From contig JAHAJA010000045.1 in assembly GCA_018372435.1 (NCBI GenBank), forward strand, positions 1-31,803: DNA of 31,803 bases. Reading direction: 5' to 3'. Under the pieces are notes generated by a model. The model made no database searches. It was not told the DNA's origin and saw only the letters and a list, made by a program, of their open reading frames with translations. This DNA is from Clostridiales bacterium (GTDB lineage Bacteria > Bacillota > Clostridia > Lachnospirales > Lachnospiraceae). Made by a program: the position numbers and the translations under genes. Of this stretch, positions 31,802 through 31,803 are shown piece by piece; position 1 is the stretch's first letter, and each line of letters opens with the position of its first letter.

Positions 31802-31803
31802 GA

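Noticed and set aside
1..31803. CRISPR arrays, insertion sequences, prophage or integrase genes
   Set aside because: No regularly spaced repeats, no transposase or integrase frames and no terminal repeats were seen; the region is core chromosome.

Overview
The window is a low-GC chromosomal segment from an anaerobic Firmicute, most likely a member of the Lachnospiraceae (a Lachnoclostridium phytofermentans-like organism; family-level confidence good, species not determinable here). The evidence is the S10-spc-alpha gene order with adk-map-KOW protein-infA-rpmJ, the ecfA-ecfA-ecfT-truA block, the 37-residue four-ligand L36, the short Zn-type S14, an L17 with internal insertions, strong AGGAGG ribosome binding sites, and a pyruvate:ferredoxin oxidoreductase (PFOR). 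Every gene lies on the + strand.

Layout. 1-503: AT-rich intergenic DNA with hairpins but no supportable gene. 504-11804: a strong promoter and structured leader followed by the S10 and spc operons (rpsJ, rplC, rplD, rplW, rplB, rpsS, rplV, rpsC, rplP, rpmC, rpsQ, rplN, rplX, rplE, rpsZ, rpsH, rplF, rplR, rpsE, rpmD, rplO, secY). 11919-13884: adk, map, a KOW-domain small protein and infA. 14079-14285: rpmJ as a small unit with its own promoter and a hairpin terminator. 14463-18289: the alpha operon (rpsM, rpsK, rpsD, rpoA, rplQ) with a long structured leader, ending in a strong terminator. 18511-19807: one unrecognised two-helix membrane protein and its terminator. 19826-23361: ecfA1-ecfA2-ecfT-truA, with an inverted repeat over the promoter and a terminator after truA. 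23683-27399: two tandem methyl-accepting chemotaxis proteins. 27509-27697: tRNA-Gln(CUG) with promoter and terminator. 28103-31639: PFOR (nifJ/por), followed by a structured segment ending in a T-run at the window edge.

How it fits together. Most of the window makes ribosomes (about 27 ribosomal proteins), starts transcription and translation (RpoA, IF-1), matures and exports proteins (Map, SecY), balances nucleotides (Adk), takes up vitamins (the energy-coupling module of ECF transporters) and modifies tRNA (TruA). The tail holds chemosensing and central anaerobic carbon metabolism.

The coding content is conventional. The least ordinary material is in the untranslated gaps. Long gaps interrupt an otherwise tight operon before rpsJ, rplC, rplB, rplF, rpsM, rpsD, rpoA and rplQ, and nearly all hold clear inverted repeats. 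One, before rpsD, has pseudoknot and switch-like topology. They are candidates for ribosomal-protein autoregulatory leaders. I recall clostridial leader families for S10, L2 and S4 having been described, but I could not check any match; I recall none for the gap before rplF. Several starts were moved downstream of the longest reading frame because the first start codon overlaps or abuts the Shine-Dalgarno sequence (rplB, rpmC, rplX, rpsK, rpoA, ecfA1).
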